Assembly (NCBI GenBank): GCA_037957365.1
Contig: JARHVA010000021.1
Location: forward strand, 67,001-131,000
Reading direction: 5' to 3'
Origin: Torreya grandis
Lineage: Eukaryota; Streptophyta; Pinopsida; Cupressales; Taxaceae
DNA length: 64,000 bases
Part shown: positions 10,730 through 25,182 of the stretch, piece by piece
Numbering within the stretch: position 1 is the first letter of the stretch
How the letters are laid out: each line of letters opens with the position of its first letter
Position numbers and translations under genes: made by a program
Notes under the pieces: model-generated
What the model was told of the DNA's origin: nothing
The model's database searches: none
Seen by the model: only the letters and a program-made list of their open reading frames with translations

Positions 10730-11700
10730 GGAGATGAATTTTATGATCAAGTCAAGAAAATGTTATTTGAGAATGCTCAAAATTCTAGGTATAAAGGATT
10801 CAAATTAGATAATGATGGTCTTTTATGATACAATGGAAAAATGTATGTGCCAGATTGAGAGAGTTTAAGGAGCACAGTGCTAAAATAACTGCATAATGCC
10901 CTATATCCATGACATCTAGGAGTAACCAAGCTTAGGGTAGAGCTTAGAACACTTTATGTATAGAAGGAAATCAATAAATATGTAGTGGACTTTATGTCAC
11001 ATTATTTGAAATGTAACGAGTGAAAGCTAAACATGTGAATCCAATTAGATTATTATATTAGCATGATATACTAGAATAGAAGTAGTAGGTAATTAGTATG
11101 GACTTTATCCAAGGTTTACCATTATCATGGAATATGCATGATATGATCTTGGTTGTAGTTGATAAACTAAGGTAGCTCATTTTATACTAGGCATCTTGAA
11201 AAATGATACACCCACTCTTGTGAAGAGATTTGTAAAGGAAGTATACTGGTTGTACGGATTTTTAGAGAAGATCATTTTGGATCATGATCTAAAGATGACT
11301 TATATATTTTGGGTAACTTAAAATTCAGTGTTGGGTATGTAATTAAACTTCAACACTACATATCACCTAGAGATTGATGGATAAACTGAGTGATTTAATC
11401 AGATATTCGAGGATCTTCTTCATATATATTACATAGATCAGTAGTATAAGTGGGAATATTATCTTCCATTAGTTGATTTTACTTAAAATAACTCATATCA
11501 ATTAGCTTTGAAGATGGCACCATTTGAAGCATTGTATGGAAGAAGGTGCAAGACTCCAATCAGTTAGGACATGATAGACATAGGGTAGTCTTTAGATAAG
11601 AAATGGTTTTAAAAATGAAAGATCAAGTTAGATCAATCAGGTAGAGATTAACCAAGGCCAATGATAGATAGAAGAGTTATTTTGATTTGAAGAGAATAAA
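10730..11700 (+). pseudogene. Chromovirus integrase remnant
   Basis: The zinc-binding region reads LHNALYP-stop-HLGVTK followed by LKCNE, a damaged HHCC finger. The core begins MDFIQGLPLSWNMHDMILVV near 11100. At 11515 the unmistakable KMAPFEALYGRRCKTPIS block of chromovirus integrases appears. Stops and frameshifts are frequent. Confidence 0.82.
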
Positions 11701-11959
11701 TAGTTAGTTTTTAGTAGGTGATAAAGTATTTTTATGGGTTAAGCTACATAAGAGCTTGATTAAATTTGAAAAGTCAGTGAAACTTTCATTGAGATAAGTG
11801 GGACCCTTTGAGGTGCTAAAATTGGTCAATTCTATAGTGTATAATCTTGCATTTCTACCAACCCTATCTCTATTGCAAATTGTTTTCCATGTTTCTTATC
11901 TTAAAAAGTATATCTCTGATCCTTCATATGTGTTAGATTAAAATGTTTTATATGTTGTA

Positions 11960-12130
11960 TATCTTGAGGTGGTCATGGTAGAGCCAACCAAAGTAATTTA
12001 CACTCACAAAATTTGTTTGCATAATAGAGAGATGTAATATTGCAAGGTTTTATGGGACTAATACTCTAAAGATAGTGATACTTGGAAGGACTATGATGAG
12101 TTCTACATGTAATTTTCACATTTGATTGAT
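11960..12130 (+). pseudogene. C-terminal chromodomain remnant
   Basis: The final frame reads VVMVEPTKVIYTHKICLHN, then after a stop YCKVLWD, YSKDSDTWKDYDEF and FSHLI. The pattern VKVLW...EATWE...YPHLF is that of Tekay-type chromodomains, which steer integration to heterochromatin (established knowledge). Two internal stops inactivate it. Confidence 0.78.
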
Positions 12131-12225
12131 TGATTTGATGCTTCATATTATGTTATTTTTCTATTGAATAATGTTTTTAATTTAGAACTAATATTTGAAT
12201 GTGTCATTGAGATAATGATCAAATT

Positions 12226-12238
12226 TAAGGGGAAAGGA
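12226..12238 (+). other. Chromovirus polypurine tract
   Basis: AAGGGGAAAGGA sits directly before TGTTACATC at 12239, where plus-strand DNA synthesis would start. It fixes the left edge of the 3' LTR. Confidence 0.75.
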
Positions 12239-12423
12239 TGTTACATCTTGATTTTTTACTAAGCAAATTTATTTGATTATCCATGGATAATTATTTGATT
12301 AAACTGTAAGTCGTATGTTGTTATGGAACAGTTGAATATTGCTTTGATTACATGGTTGTATTTTTATGAGTTTAGTTTTATGGTATATTTTTACATTATG
12401 ATCATATTGATTTGTTATTACAA

Positions 12424-12523
<100 letters not shown>

Positions 12524-13776
12524 TGATGATTATGAGATAACTACCTTCTTATTATGAGTTTGATACAGGAGAGATTTATCCTGCAAAGCATGATGGAGGG
12601 AGAGCATCATCAGAGAGGGTGATGTAGATGGAGGTGTTGGGAGAATACAAAATAATGGCTAGAACCCATGCAAACACCATGTTAACTAGTACACATTATA
12701 TGCATAGTTTGAATTGTTAGAATGTAGTATGTTCTTTATTTTATTTGCATTTAGATAATTTTATATGTGTGTGTTAGTTTAGTTTAATACATGTATGTGG
12801 AATAAATCATGTGTGATTTCATTATGGATATTAAACGAATATTTAGTGTAGAAAGATATTATGTGGTTATGTCATTGTATTCATGATTATTAATATTTTT
12901 TAAGAATGTAAATTTATGTGATTAGTACCTAGTTACTACCACATCTAACCGAACCATTGTGTTTTGATATAATATTTGTTGATTCACCATTTTTGATAAC
13001 ATAATGTAAATAAATTTATATTAGTCATATTGATAGTAAATAATTATGATTATTTATTTTTACTAAATGATTATTTATTTCTAAGTCATTAATATTAAGT
13101 AATTAGAAAATAAAAATGGGAAAAGTGGGTGAAAACACAAAAAGGAAATAAAATAATTTTATTATAATTAGTAAATGTATTTCATTATATTATAATTATA
13201 AAAAAAACAAAAAAGAAGCATTAAGCTTTAAAGGAGGGCAAAACAAAATAAAATAGTGATTTAGAAAGAATGACAAAGCTTTAAAATAAAATGGTGAGCT
13301 TTTGCTTGAGATGAGAAAGGAAAGAAATTCATGCAAATAAAAAAAAGAAAGAAATGAAAGGAAGAGGTGTGACATAAGAGGGGAATAGGAGAAGGAAAAG
13401 AAGGAGAGGGGAGAAGAGTGCAAAGGGGAAAAAGGAGGAAACACAAAGAAAATAGATATCAAGAGGATATATAATTTAATGAGTAGATATTATAGTTTAA
13501 GGTATGTATACTTATTATCTTAAAATTCCTACAAAATATGGTTGGTCTAAAAATATAGATAATATTTTCCAAATGAATATTGTTTACCTTGAATCTCTAG
13601 AAATAATGTGTAAGTGATCTATGTAAATATAGTGACCTATATATAACAATTTGAATATTTTATTTTTTAATATAGTGCTCTAAATACAACATCATTTTCA
13701 TGTAGCAAACTATATATATAATGACTAATGAATCTACCTATAATTCAAGGTGAAATTGTTAAATATGTATAATGAT

Positions 13777-13793
13777 ACACACACACGCGCGCG

Positions 13794-13869
<76 letters not shown>
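13777..13869 (+). repeat. (CA)n microsatellite with an embedded (CG)n block
   Basis: Alternating AC, then CG over about 13786-13801, then AC again. It is strictly alternating purine-pyrimidine throughout. Confidence 0.98.
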
Positions 13870-13870
<1 letters not shown>

Positions 13871-14271
13871 GTAGACTTTACAATTAGATGAAGTGCTTAC
13901 CTGCATTTGTTTTGCTATTTATTTCCTTAACCAACAATGATGTTTACTATACATTTAAATTTTGGTAAATGCCCAATCAATATCACCAAGATCTATTTCT
14001 AAGAGACATGTTTACCAATACAAATGCAATTGCTAACTTCTCACTATGATGGTAGGGGAATGATTCTCTTTCCTGAATCTAAAAATACAAATTCTCCAAC
14101 TTTGCACAAATCTCCTTATCTTTTTAACATCACCCCACTTCTGCACAGATGTCTGACATAAGAACATAAGGTGCACCATTTTTAGGAATTAACTAAAAAA
14201 TGTGAATTTTGGCTGGTGTAATGTATAGCGGTACATGGAATTCAAGCCGATTTGAAGTATATATTGATATT

Positions 14272-14278
<7 letters not shown>

Positions 14279-14302
<24 letters not shown>

Positions 14303-14362
14303 GGATTTACAAGTGTAATGATATAAATTGAACAATGATACACTTTATAGAGATATAAATGT

Positions 14363-14429
<67 letters not shown>
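14279..14429 (+). repeat. (GT)n, (AT)n and (AG)n microsatellites
   Basis: GT at 14279-14302, AT at 14365-14402 and AG at 14403-14429, separated by about 60 bp of ordinary sequence. Confidence 0.97.
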
Positions 14430-14434
<5 letters not shown>

Positions 14435-16420
14435 ATAAGGGCGATGAGAATGTTGAATAGTAAACTATCTAAATATGGATAACAATGTATATATGCATAA
14501 TGTTGAGCGACTTAGACGATTAAACAACACATTATGTGGAACGCTTGCCATAGGAGTTGAAACTCTGCATTATCAACATATAATATTCATTATGGTTATA
14601 AGGTTATTTAGATAATATTCAAATAAATAACTAACCTAAAGTAAAATATATTCAGCTCGCATAAATATGCACTATATAATGTTCATATAAGGTTACTGGT
14701 TGTGAACTATAAACATCAACATATAATAGTCATTAACTCTATACTAAAAATACTAATGACTACATAACAAAACTGTGTAAAACTAAAACATATAATATTC
14801 TTTTATCAATTATGGGTGTTTGAATGTCATAACTAGATGGTGATTTGATAGGGATATAAATAGGCTATTGACTATACTAATATGTTCTTTAATATTCCAG
14901 GAATATTAATCTCTTATAAAATATTGTCAATGTATTTTGTGATTAGGAAGGTTATAATGATTATTTAAATCATATGAATTTCTTGATTAATAAATATAAA
15001 TGACCATTGACATAGTATTTATATATCATTTGAGTATTTATATGTGGTACATATTATGATCTACAAGTTATATAGAAAATATATCTATATGAGAACTTAG
15101 GAATTCATATAAAATATAACATATATTGGTGTATTAAGTCATGAACCCATATTTATAGTTTTATTAACTGATAAAAAATAAGTAATGGGATCCTAAGGGT
15201 CAGTGAACTATAACCATATGAATATAATCTCCTAAAAATGTAACAAGTTGTTTAAACTAAAGATTATGTTTTCATGAGATTTATGGCTTTCTTTGTCATG
15301 ATTTGTTATTTGTAATAGAGTAGTTGCACATATGAATAATGGAATATGATATTATTGTTCTTCATATAATTCTTTATATTTGAATCTATATACGAAGATT
15401 AGCAATATGTAGTCTAAATATAGATTATAATCAAATGTTATGAATTGTACTTGTCCTGCTTATTATTATTTATGTGATAGATAGTATAATGGAGATTCAT
15501 TTGTATGTTTAACAGATTAAATGTATGCATTTTGATTATTCCTATGTTCAAAATGTTTTGCATTTGAGTAGGAATTAATTTATATTAATCTATTAGTTAT
15601 ATTAATATTAACCAAGTCTCGTATTGGTAATACTAAATAAGTAGTGAGATGGATTTCACTAGCTTACTAGCATCACTAATGCCAGATGAAAGTAATCCAA
15701 TCAAATGATGTGTATGAATTTGACTGATCCTAGAGATCAATAAATATTGAAAACTTTGGCCAAAATAATGTTATTTAAATATTAGCATTTCATATGTATG
15801 ATTTACATGTTTTTGCAATATCATGTTAGAATTTATTTATTTATGGTATACTTCATATTCTTATAAATCATACATCACACAGGTACTAGCTTGTCTATCT
15901 AGATTCCCACATGATCACTATCTACTCATCCATGAAGAGAGGGCTATTTCTTGATGGGGGGTTGTGTAGGGAATTGATGGTCCATGGTTGGTGTGGAAAA
16001 GCACTCAGATGATGATCTCCCTCCCCATAGTAGTACTTATTTGAAGACTACACTTGAGATTTCCATAGATACTAGAGTTCAAGAACTCATGTTCCATGGA
16101 TCCTTGTATCTTGAATCTTGTATATTGTATTAGATTTATTATTATTGAGACATTATTTCTGATGAGATGTAATTATTTAATCATTATACCATGACAATAG
16201 TGGCTGCATGATTGTACTAGCCATGCTTGGAAATCAATAATTACTTTCTATACTCAGTTATGTTGTGTTTCATCTGATTATTTTATAGTTATCATACTTA
16301 GAGTATTTTATCTGAATCACTAATTAGATTCTCATGGTAAAATCTAATAAAAGAATACGTTGATTAATTTATTTTTTTAAAATCATGTTATTCTAATTAG
16401 ATCACAATGGGGATGTTACA

Positions 16421-19383
16421 AATATTATATAACCATGGTAATGCATAAGCTTTGAAATTAATTATAAATATATGGTTAATAACTTGTTGTTGGATGCATA
16501 ATGCAAACATGCTACGTGAAAATATATGAGATGTTTCTTAAGATCACTTATACCATTATATAGTGGCAACTTAGGTGTGAAAAAACTCATGGGTAAAGTA
16601 TGGGATGAAATATATAAGTCTAATGGTTTATACAACAAAACATATTAATCCATCAAATGAATAGATTTAGAGATACCTTGATCTAACTGCAACACCTTAG
16701 TGTGTAGAGCTAAAACAATCTATTGGAGAGAATGTTTAGTAGTTGAGGTAGCTGATGTAGTATGCATATTCATCAAAGGATGTGAATAATTCTCTTGCAT
16801 AAAACACACTAATATATTTTTTCTTACACTTCACTCATGTACACTACCACTAAGAAAACCAAAAGAGTCAAAAACCACATATAGTTACGGAAAGAACAAT
16901 GACTGGTAAACAACACTTATTGCAAATGAATCTAAATTCAAAACACTTCACTTTAAAAATGAAAATGGTTAAGTTTTCAAGTTTCATATTCATATATTTC
17001 TTAATACAATTATGTATTAGAATCAGTTTTTGAATTAATTTTAGTTGGTTTTCAATTAGTAGCTATAGTAGTCTAAATGACTATAACCCATAATTAAGAT
17101 CAGTGTTCCATTGTCTATCTTTATGAATATAGAATTATTAGTCACTAATCTATTACTTATCACAATTAATTTATTACTACTTCTCTTATTAATTTTTTGC
17201 ACATTAATATCCATTATCATCACCTCTAATGACATAAGTGCTATAAATTTAACATATTCATCCTATAATCATACTCCTTTAAAATTTTACTCCTATCTTC
17301 ATTTTACTCTTCACCTTAAAATCCCACAACTATAAATTTTTTAACCCTCTCCACAATTTTAATTTCAGCACATTGTAATCTTTTCCACTATGTATCTATT
17401 AGGCATAAACCACTCTTAATTATTCTTCTATAACTAATTTCAATAAAAAAATACATCCCAACTTATTTATCTTATACACATAACATTTTTATAATATTAC
17501 ACATTAATTTGACTTTTATTTTCTCATTTATTCTCTTTTCAACTTCATGTTACAATTCTGGTTATATTCATGTTACCTTTCCTTGCACCATACTTATATC
17601 TCTATCTTCTACTTTAATTAATACTGATTTAATTTTATGATAATCTTAATTTATCCATTAGTTACCATAATATTTATAATTTATCTTCATCATAGTAATG
17701 ATAATATGTTTTTATGTACACAAATAGTTGGATTCATTATATCGTTATTCATCTGTATTTAACTGATTTCTCTTAAAGTTTATCCATTTTTATTTTTATC
17801 TCAAGGCTATAACAAACAACTATTTTTTTTATCTAGATCACTTGTCATAAAGATATCCTAATTGGTAAGGGGATTATGACACTCAAGGTTTATTTTTTTA
17901 GTCTTTAAATAATTTATATGTTAACTATATAATTTATTAAAATAATGAAGAGTATTTAAGTAATTTCATTTTCAATAAAAATTGTAGAAGTAGAAATCAA
18001 CTACATACTTAATGATTATTTTAATCCTCTTAGTTCCATTATAAAAATAATTTTCCTCAAGGTTGTTGAAAAATAGTATAAACTTATATAACCATTTTAA
18101 TAGGTGAATCAGATAACACCACACATAGAGGTGTTTTCCCTTCTTCATAAATAACAATTACTACAAACTCCCCAAAGGTAGAGTACATAATTTCTAATTT
18201 TTAGTAATCAGCTATTAAAAGAACAATTTTTTTATAATCCCAAACCCATATGCACACTCTTGTCATGTATGATACAATAATCAAATAAAATACAAAATTA
18301 TTCTTATTATTATAGCTAAAATAATACAATCTACATGTGCATTTTTCAAGCAACTAAATTGAGACAATAATCAAGAGGTGAGACTAAATCAAATCTATTT
18401 TCAACAATAGTCCCTATCAACAAATTACTCAGGAGGATTATTACCTACATCCTGAAATGATAATAAATTAGGTTAGCCTAAGGTAGCATGTTATTCCTTT
18501 TCTAGACAGACTTTTGATGATTAATTCAATCTTTAAGTAAAGTATGCTTAAGGAAATACTACCATTAGTATAATAACCTCTTTCAACCTATCTTGATTTT
18601 GTCCATTCAAATATATAATATCATGTTATATATTATAGTATTATTAATTGCCTCACCTAAAATCATTAGGGATCTAAAGACTAATGATCTCACTAAACAT
18701 TATGTTCCATTGAAAATTTAAACTTTACAATAGACTAAAATATAGAATATAAAACAATGAATTCATTCATTAAAAGAAATAAAGCAATAATCTTAGCTAT
18801 ACTAATGCTTCCAAACTAAATCAAGAGATATAAACACTTATGATGTATCATATAATTAAACTTCACACTAAATATAAACAAAATGAAAACATACATGTAT
18901 ATTCTAGCCATTAATAATAAGCATTCTTAGTATTAAAATAAAGTATCTAGTCTTCTAAAGTTATTTCAAACACTCATCAACATAACTAAAGTCAATAATA
19001 TGTTAACTTATGACATTATTAAGGAATTCATACTTTTATAATATGATATTAGGGATATACATCATGCCACTTATAATTTAAAATATTAATTATTTAACAA
19101 CATCAAGATATACATGTAAATGTACAACCGGTTGTTTTCATGTATGCAATTCACTCTACAAGTTACTCATCATTATTTTTGACTTAATATTAAAACAATT
19201 TGGACATATATATGATATTATGCTTTAACAAGGTAAATCATACACTATTATAGCTATCTAGATCATAATTATACCCTGTTTCTAATCTATATTAAAACAA
19301 CACAACATAATAACATTTATCTTTTGACAAATATGTTTAACATTCTATATGTAAACAAAAAACTTTATAATTTATTAACCAAG
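16421..19383. other. Anonymous AT-rich DNA
   Basis: Between the chromovirus and element D. Short ORFs (for example 17111-17335) are Leu/Ile-rich, lack motifs and look like AT-rich noise. No LTR termini, primer site or coding motif found. It joins 32938 onward once element D is removed. Confidence 0.6.
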
Positions 19384-19388
19384 TTCAA

Positions 19389-21269
19389 TGATGTAGGGGC
19401 ATCAGTACCCCCTTTGTAAATATTATTCAATTTCATGTTTTGAAGTCAATCTAGTTATTAGGGGTCTTAAGCATAAATATTGTTGTTAGAGAGTTTAGTT
19501 AGTTAAGAACTTTCCTCATCTGCTTGAAGAAGCTCCAAAAGTTAGTTATGAGGTCTTTTGAAATAAATAGTAGTTTTTAATGTGAATCGGACCAGGTCAT
19601 TCAAGATAGGAGAATAAATTAAGGGGAAATTTCAAGGATAATGTAGTTGTAACCCCAAAAATAAGTTAATGAAAAAATTTCTTGAAAATTAATAACTAAT
19701 TCTTAGCCCTGTTCTGCCTTGTTGCTTTGTATTCTTAGAAATTGAATGATTCTGTGGAAAGAAAGTCTATACATGAGATAGTTTGGCAAGATAAATACTA
19801 AGAAAGAGTCTTGGTGTGAAATAATTTTGTATCATTGAATTTTAGATATAGATTATTTGAAGGTACATGAGTTTATACTCTTGTCAATGTTCCTTATTAT
19901 TTTATAGTGTTTTGAAGGCATAAGATTTCCATACAACCAGGTAGTAGACCTATAGTTGTTTATTATCCTCACATAGTTGATTGTGAATAAATTAAAATGA
20001 AAAAGCAATATTTCTATGACACCGTCAATGATTGGAAGTTGTCTACATTATTTGTTTAGAGATTGTTAAGATATTACAGATATGGGCGTAGTGTGTTAGT
20101 GGAATAGAATTCCAACATGTATCAAGGTAAAGGAACTCTTTAGTTTTATTAATATTATTACATGTGGAACAAGTGTAAAATTAGTTATATATACCTTAAT
20201 GAATGGAATATATGAATTAATATGGTGTTGAAACAATTTGGACTCGAGGAAAATCCTTATAGTCTTTAAAAATTTGTATAACATTAAAGTTGAACAAATA
20301 CAATCCTACATGCTAAGACAAAATTTAAATAAATGTATATGGGTAGGTAGATAATGATTTTTGGTTATTATTAATTTGTGTTTGAGTATATTATCCACCC
20401 AAATGTTGAATAGATCAGTGAAACTATATACTTGGATATAATGTCTAACAATCGAATAAGCAGTCTTATGATTTAATTTGTGGTTCTTAGGTTGTGTGAA
20501 TAGAGTCTATGTACACAGTAAGATTGAGTGTGTGCATGGGATATTTAATAAATGACATTGTATAACCAGGATTTAATCATAACAACATTATAAATCTATA
20601 TATGTTTTGAGGGAATGTAGGATATTTGAAAGATTAAAAGAACAAGGATTTTCTTATGTGGTAAATAACTTCTTAATCCTTATAGTATTATATTATTGAT
20701 CTAAACCAAAATTATACATGTGTATATAACAAGGATATTTCACAAGAAGTTATTTATACTTGTGTTAAATTATTTTTAGTGTTATTAAATGAATAACCAA
20801 CCATAATTTTGAAATACATTGTATTGGTGCATGCAGTCAAGCAATTCCTCGTAGAAAACATTGAGTTCAATAACCATTATGTTCATGTATATAGAGTGAA
20901 TAAAGTATAAAAAATATAAGAGTGAGATCATTAAGGAATAATAAGTTACATAGAGGAGAGTGTTTTTAAAGAGGTTAAAGATGCATGTGTAAATATTGGA
21001 AACACAAAGTAAACACAGTGAGATCCTTGTATATTATGGTCACCTTGTCAACAAGTTGAAAGCCCTATTTTCAAGAGTTAAGAATGAATCACACTTAGGA
21101 TAGAGAAATAATCAGTATAATAATGCATTCTAATATGAATAGAGGAAACCAAAATATTTGGTATGAAATATAGGGAGAGATAAGTCTTTATGAAAACAAA
21201 TAATCCATTTTCAAAAAGTGTATCAAGAATGAAGATAATAAAGAGAAAGGTTGTGTAACATCTACATCA
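19389..21269 (+). repeat. Element D 5' LTR
   Basis: Starts TGATGTAGGGGCATCA, ends GTAACATCTACATCA; the whole is repeated from 22238. No ORF of note. Confidence 0.88.
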
Positions 21270-21272
21270 TTT

Positions 21273-21284
21273 TGGTATCAGAGC
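21273..21284 (+). other. Element D primer-binding site
   Basis: TGGTATCAGAGC, an exact initiator-Met primer site, three bases after the LTR end. Confidence 0.88.
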
Positions 21285-22237
21285 CTGAGGATCAATGCGA
21301 AGAGGATAAAGAAGGTGGAAAGCAAAATAAGGTACACATTTTTTTATGTTTTCATGATTTGTATTTTCTCAAGTTTAATGAAAGTATGATGATGGTTGTT
21401 TGAAAAGACTACGCAAGAAGATTGTAATAATTTGATCAAGGCAGATTGAAAGCTAAGAGAGGCTTTAAAATATAGTGAAAGAGCTAGATAAGATCATTGA
21501 TTCGAGGAGCTAGCTTGGATGAGATGGATCAAGGTGGAAAAGACTTTCTCAAAGAGAAACAAGGTTCAAGAGTCTTGCTTAAGGTAGAGCAAGGTGAAAA
21601 TGACTTTCTTGAAAGAGAACAACTGCCCAATATGAAGGACCAACAAAGAGAAGAAGAGAGAAGTAAGAGACTTTCAAATGAGTAGGTAAAAGGATTATTT
21701 TCAATTTTTTTTAAATCATTTGGCATGTATACAAAATGAGGAAAGTTTAAACTATTTTGTTAATAAAGTGAGTATGTTGAAATCATTATCCATGGAAAGG
21801 GAAGTCATTGATCAGGTACAACAACAAAAAGAGGATAAAGAGGTTGTAGAGGTTGAGAGGTTTGAGGGAGAAAAGATAACACAAATATAAAATCCAAGTA
21901 ATAACAATCAAAAGCAAGAGAATGCTTTCCAAGAAGACAAACAATAGGTTGTTTTTATTGATTTGTGTGTTCCATGTGTAGGTTGGTTGTAGGACAAGGA
22001 GCAAACACTGAATGTAATCAAGTGGAAGATCAAAGTGTAAAAGAATGACCTCAAAGGAAAAATCAAGAAAGAGAAAAATCAAGGAGGATCAAACAAGCAT
22101 CAAAGAGGCCTATGTATCTCAAATAGGCCATGGGATCTAGGAGGAGATTCTATTGAACAAAAGGAGATGAATACAAATCTCAAATTCAAAAATAGTTATA
22201 ACTTTCAAGGAAAGTTTCCATTTGATCATCGATAGTA
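21285..22237 (+). other. Element D core, no recognisable gene
   Basis: About 950 bp, rich in purines on this strand (many AAG, GAA and GAG triplets). The longest open stretch (21497-21685) encodes a charged Glu/Lys/Gln-rich 62-residue peptide beginning MIRGASLDEMDQGG, with an imperfect internal repeat (QGGKDFLKEKQ / QGENDFLEREQ). It matches no retroelement protein that I know. A polypurine tract is not evident just before the 3' LTR. Confidence 0.55.
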
Positions 22238-23838
22238 TGATGCAGGGGCATCACTACCCCCTTTGTAAATATTATTCAATTTCATGTTTTGAATTCAATG
22301 TAGTCATTAGGAGTCTTAAATATAATTAGTGTTGTTATAGGGTTTAATTAGCTAATAACTTTCCTCAACTACTTGAGGAAGTTCCAAAAGCTAGTTATGA
22401 GGTCTTTTGAAATAAATAGTAGTTTTTAATGTGAAGCAGGTCAGGTCATTCAAGATAGGAGAATAAATTGCGGGGGTGAATTTGAAGGAGAATGTAATTG
22501 TAACCCCAAAAAATAAGTTAATGGAAAATTTTCTTGAAAATTAATAACTAATTCTCAACCTTGTTCTACCTTGTTGCTCTATATTCTTGGAAATTGAATG
22601 ATTCTGTGGAATGAAAGTCTGTGCATGAGATAGTCTAGCAAAAGAAATACTAAGAAAGAGTCCTAGTGTGAATTAATTTTGTATCATTGATTTGTAGATA
22701 TAGATTATTTTAAAGAACATGATTTTATACTCTTTTCAATGTTCCTAATGTATTTTATAGTGTTTTAAAGGCATAAGATTTCCATAGAACTAGGTAACAG
22801 ACATGTAGTTGTTTATTGTCCTCACACAATTGATTGTGAATAAATGAAAATGAAAGAGCAAGATGTCTATGAAACCTTTGGTGATTAGAAGTCATCTACA
22901 TTTTTTGTTTAGAGATTGTTAAGATATTATAGAGATGGGTGTAGTGTGTTAATGGAATGGAATTCCAACATGTATCAAGGTAAAGTAACTTTTCAATTTT
23001 ATTAATATTCTTACATGTGGAACAAGTGTAAAATTAGTTATATAGACCTTAGTTAATTGAATATATGCATGAAGAGGGTTTTGAAACAACTCAGACTTGA
23101 GGCAAATACTTAGTCTTTGAAAATTTGTATAGCATTGGAGTTGAACAAATACAATCCTACATGCTAAGATAGAATTAAATGAAAGGGATATCAACAGGTA
23201 GATAATGATTTATGGTTAGTGAAAATTTGTGTTTGAGTATACTATCCACCCAAATGTTAAATAGATCAGTGACATTGGATACTTGGATATAATGTCTAAC
23301 AATTGAATAAGCAGTCTTACGATTTCATTTCTAGTTCTCAAGTTGTGTGAATAGAGTCCATGTACACAGTAAGATTGGGTGTGTGCATGGGATATTGAAT
23401 AAATGTCATTGTAGAAATAAGATTTAATCATAACAACATTATAATGATAGATGTGTTTTAAGGGAATGTAAGAGAGTTGAAATATTAAAATAATAATAAT
23501 CCATATAGTATTGTATTATTGATCTAAACTAGAATTGTACATGTGTCTATAGCAAGGACATTACACAAGAAGGTATTTAGACTTGTGTTAAAAATAAATT
23601 AGCATTATTGAATGAGGAAGCAGTGATAATTCTGAAAGACATTGTATTGGTGCATGAAATTGAGGAATTCCTCGTAGAAAACATTGAGTTCATTAACCAT
23701 TGTCTTCATGTATATAGAGTTAATAACGTACAATAAAGAGAAGAGTGAGAACATTAAGGAATAAGAAGTTACATAGAGGAGAGTGTTTTTAAAGAGGTTA
23801 AAGATGCATGTGTAAAGATTGAAACACAAAGTAAACAC
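22238..23838 (+). repeat. Element D 3' LTR, left part
   Basis: Matches 19389 to about 21003 up to 'cacaaagtaaacac', where element A interrupts it. It includes the target copy AACAC (23834-23838). Confidence 0.87.
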
Positions 23839-25030
23839 TGTAGACACCTAAAACTAGACACCAATAACCTCCAACCAAGATTTTGGCTAATTTCCACTTA
23901 AAACACACTATTTGGCATAAAAACACTAAAACACTTTAAATGAGGTGAAAATGACATAGTCAAGTGCCGATTTTGGCCAGGGTATCACTAAATGGGGTAA
24001 TGCAATTTATGGATGAGCTAACTTTAATCAATTTAATTCAAGTCAAAATGCTAATTTTGTACCCACGTGTTCTGGACTACTCTTTCCTATCAAATATTCT
24101 ACACAAGATGCATGCCTTTGTTATTTGTTGTTGGTAACACTTTAAATGGGAATATGGTTCTAATGCATCTGACAACACCTTCCAATTCCAATCTAGTCAA
24201 AATTAGGACCAATAAAAAGGCATTTTAATCAATTTGAGTAATTTGTGCACAAAATGTTTAATCATGCTTAAGAGCTAAGTAACCCAAATCAAGGCTTAAT
24301 CAAAAGTTCCATGGAAAATTGTTGAATACTTATTTTTGGAAATGAATATGGAATATTTGCATCATCAAGTGACCTTATTTCTTGGGAAGACATCCCTAGG
24401 CCATAAATGCCATAAATATCAAGATTCATGCCCTCCATGCCTCATCAATGCCTTCCATGATGCCCTCTATGCCTCTTAATTTCCCCTTCTTCAAATTCTA
24501 TGATGAGGATAATTAAAAACTTGATTCCAAAAATTGAATTAATCCTCAACCACACATCTCAATCTTGAGATGGATGGTTGAGGTTGATTCTGATCAAATC
24601 CAAAAAATTATACATATGAGGCCTCACAACATCATTTAAAAAAGATTTTTTAATGTTAAGTTATAATGCCAAATTGCTTCCAAAAGCTTCAAGAAATTAG
24701 TGTTACCATGCCAAATTGATTCCAAGCCAAGCCAAGCCAAAAGCCAAAAGTGCCAAGGAGAAGAGGAGATAGCCAAGCCTCCTTTGATGAATACTTCATG
24801 AGCACAAGCTGAGCAAGCCACCACAACAAGCATTTTGGAGCATCCAAGGAAGGTAAAAGTGTTTTATTTTGCATTTTAGTTGTGTGTTTCATTCATGATT
24901 GTTAACTAAGCTCTCCCTAGTGTCTAGGCCTAGAGATTTTATGCCATTAGTGTGTTTGTTTCATTTTGTTTTTATTTTGGAACTAACACCATACTAACCA
25001 TCCTCTCTTGAGTCAAATTCCTAGATCACA
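23839..25030 (+). repeat. Element A 5' LTR
   Basis: TGTAGACACCTAAAAC to CCTAGATCACA, paired with 31474-32674. The TATA-like region near 24608 (ttatacatatgaggcctcac) corresponds to tctataaatatgaggc near 32239 in the 3' LTR, a plausible promoter. Confidence 0.92.
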
Positions 25031-25033
25031 TAA

Positions 25034-25050
25034 TGGCATGCTTGGTGGGA
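25034..25050 (+). other. Element A primer-binding site, non-Met type
   Basis: TGGCATGCTTGGTGGGA starts three bases after the LTR. It begins TGG as any tRNA-primed site should, but is not the Met site. Element C has a near-identical one (TGGCATGCCTAGTGGG). I cannot name the tRNA. Confidence 0.65.
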
Positions 25051-25182
25051 CTAGATGCATCCTACACCTAAGGGAGATCCTTTTGCAACTCTAAAGTATT
25101 TATTTGAGCCTTTAAAACTCTTGCAAATTGATTTTTTAACTTTATTTTGCTATTTTTGGTTACCATGGTTTTTACACAGTAA

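Noticed and set aside
13196..13462. - strand ORF rich in Ser/Phe/Leu
   Set aside because: Antisense of a purine-rich stretch of the chromovirus LTR; pyrimidine-rich strands give such ORFs by chance.
17111..17335. 74-codon Leu/Ile-rich ORF
   Set aside because: Typical of AT-rich noncoding DNA; no neighbours or motif.
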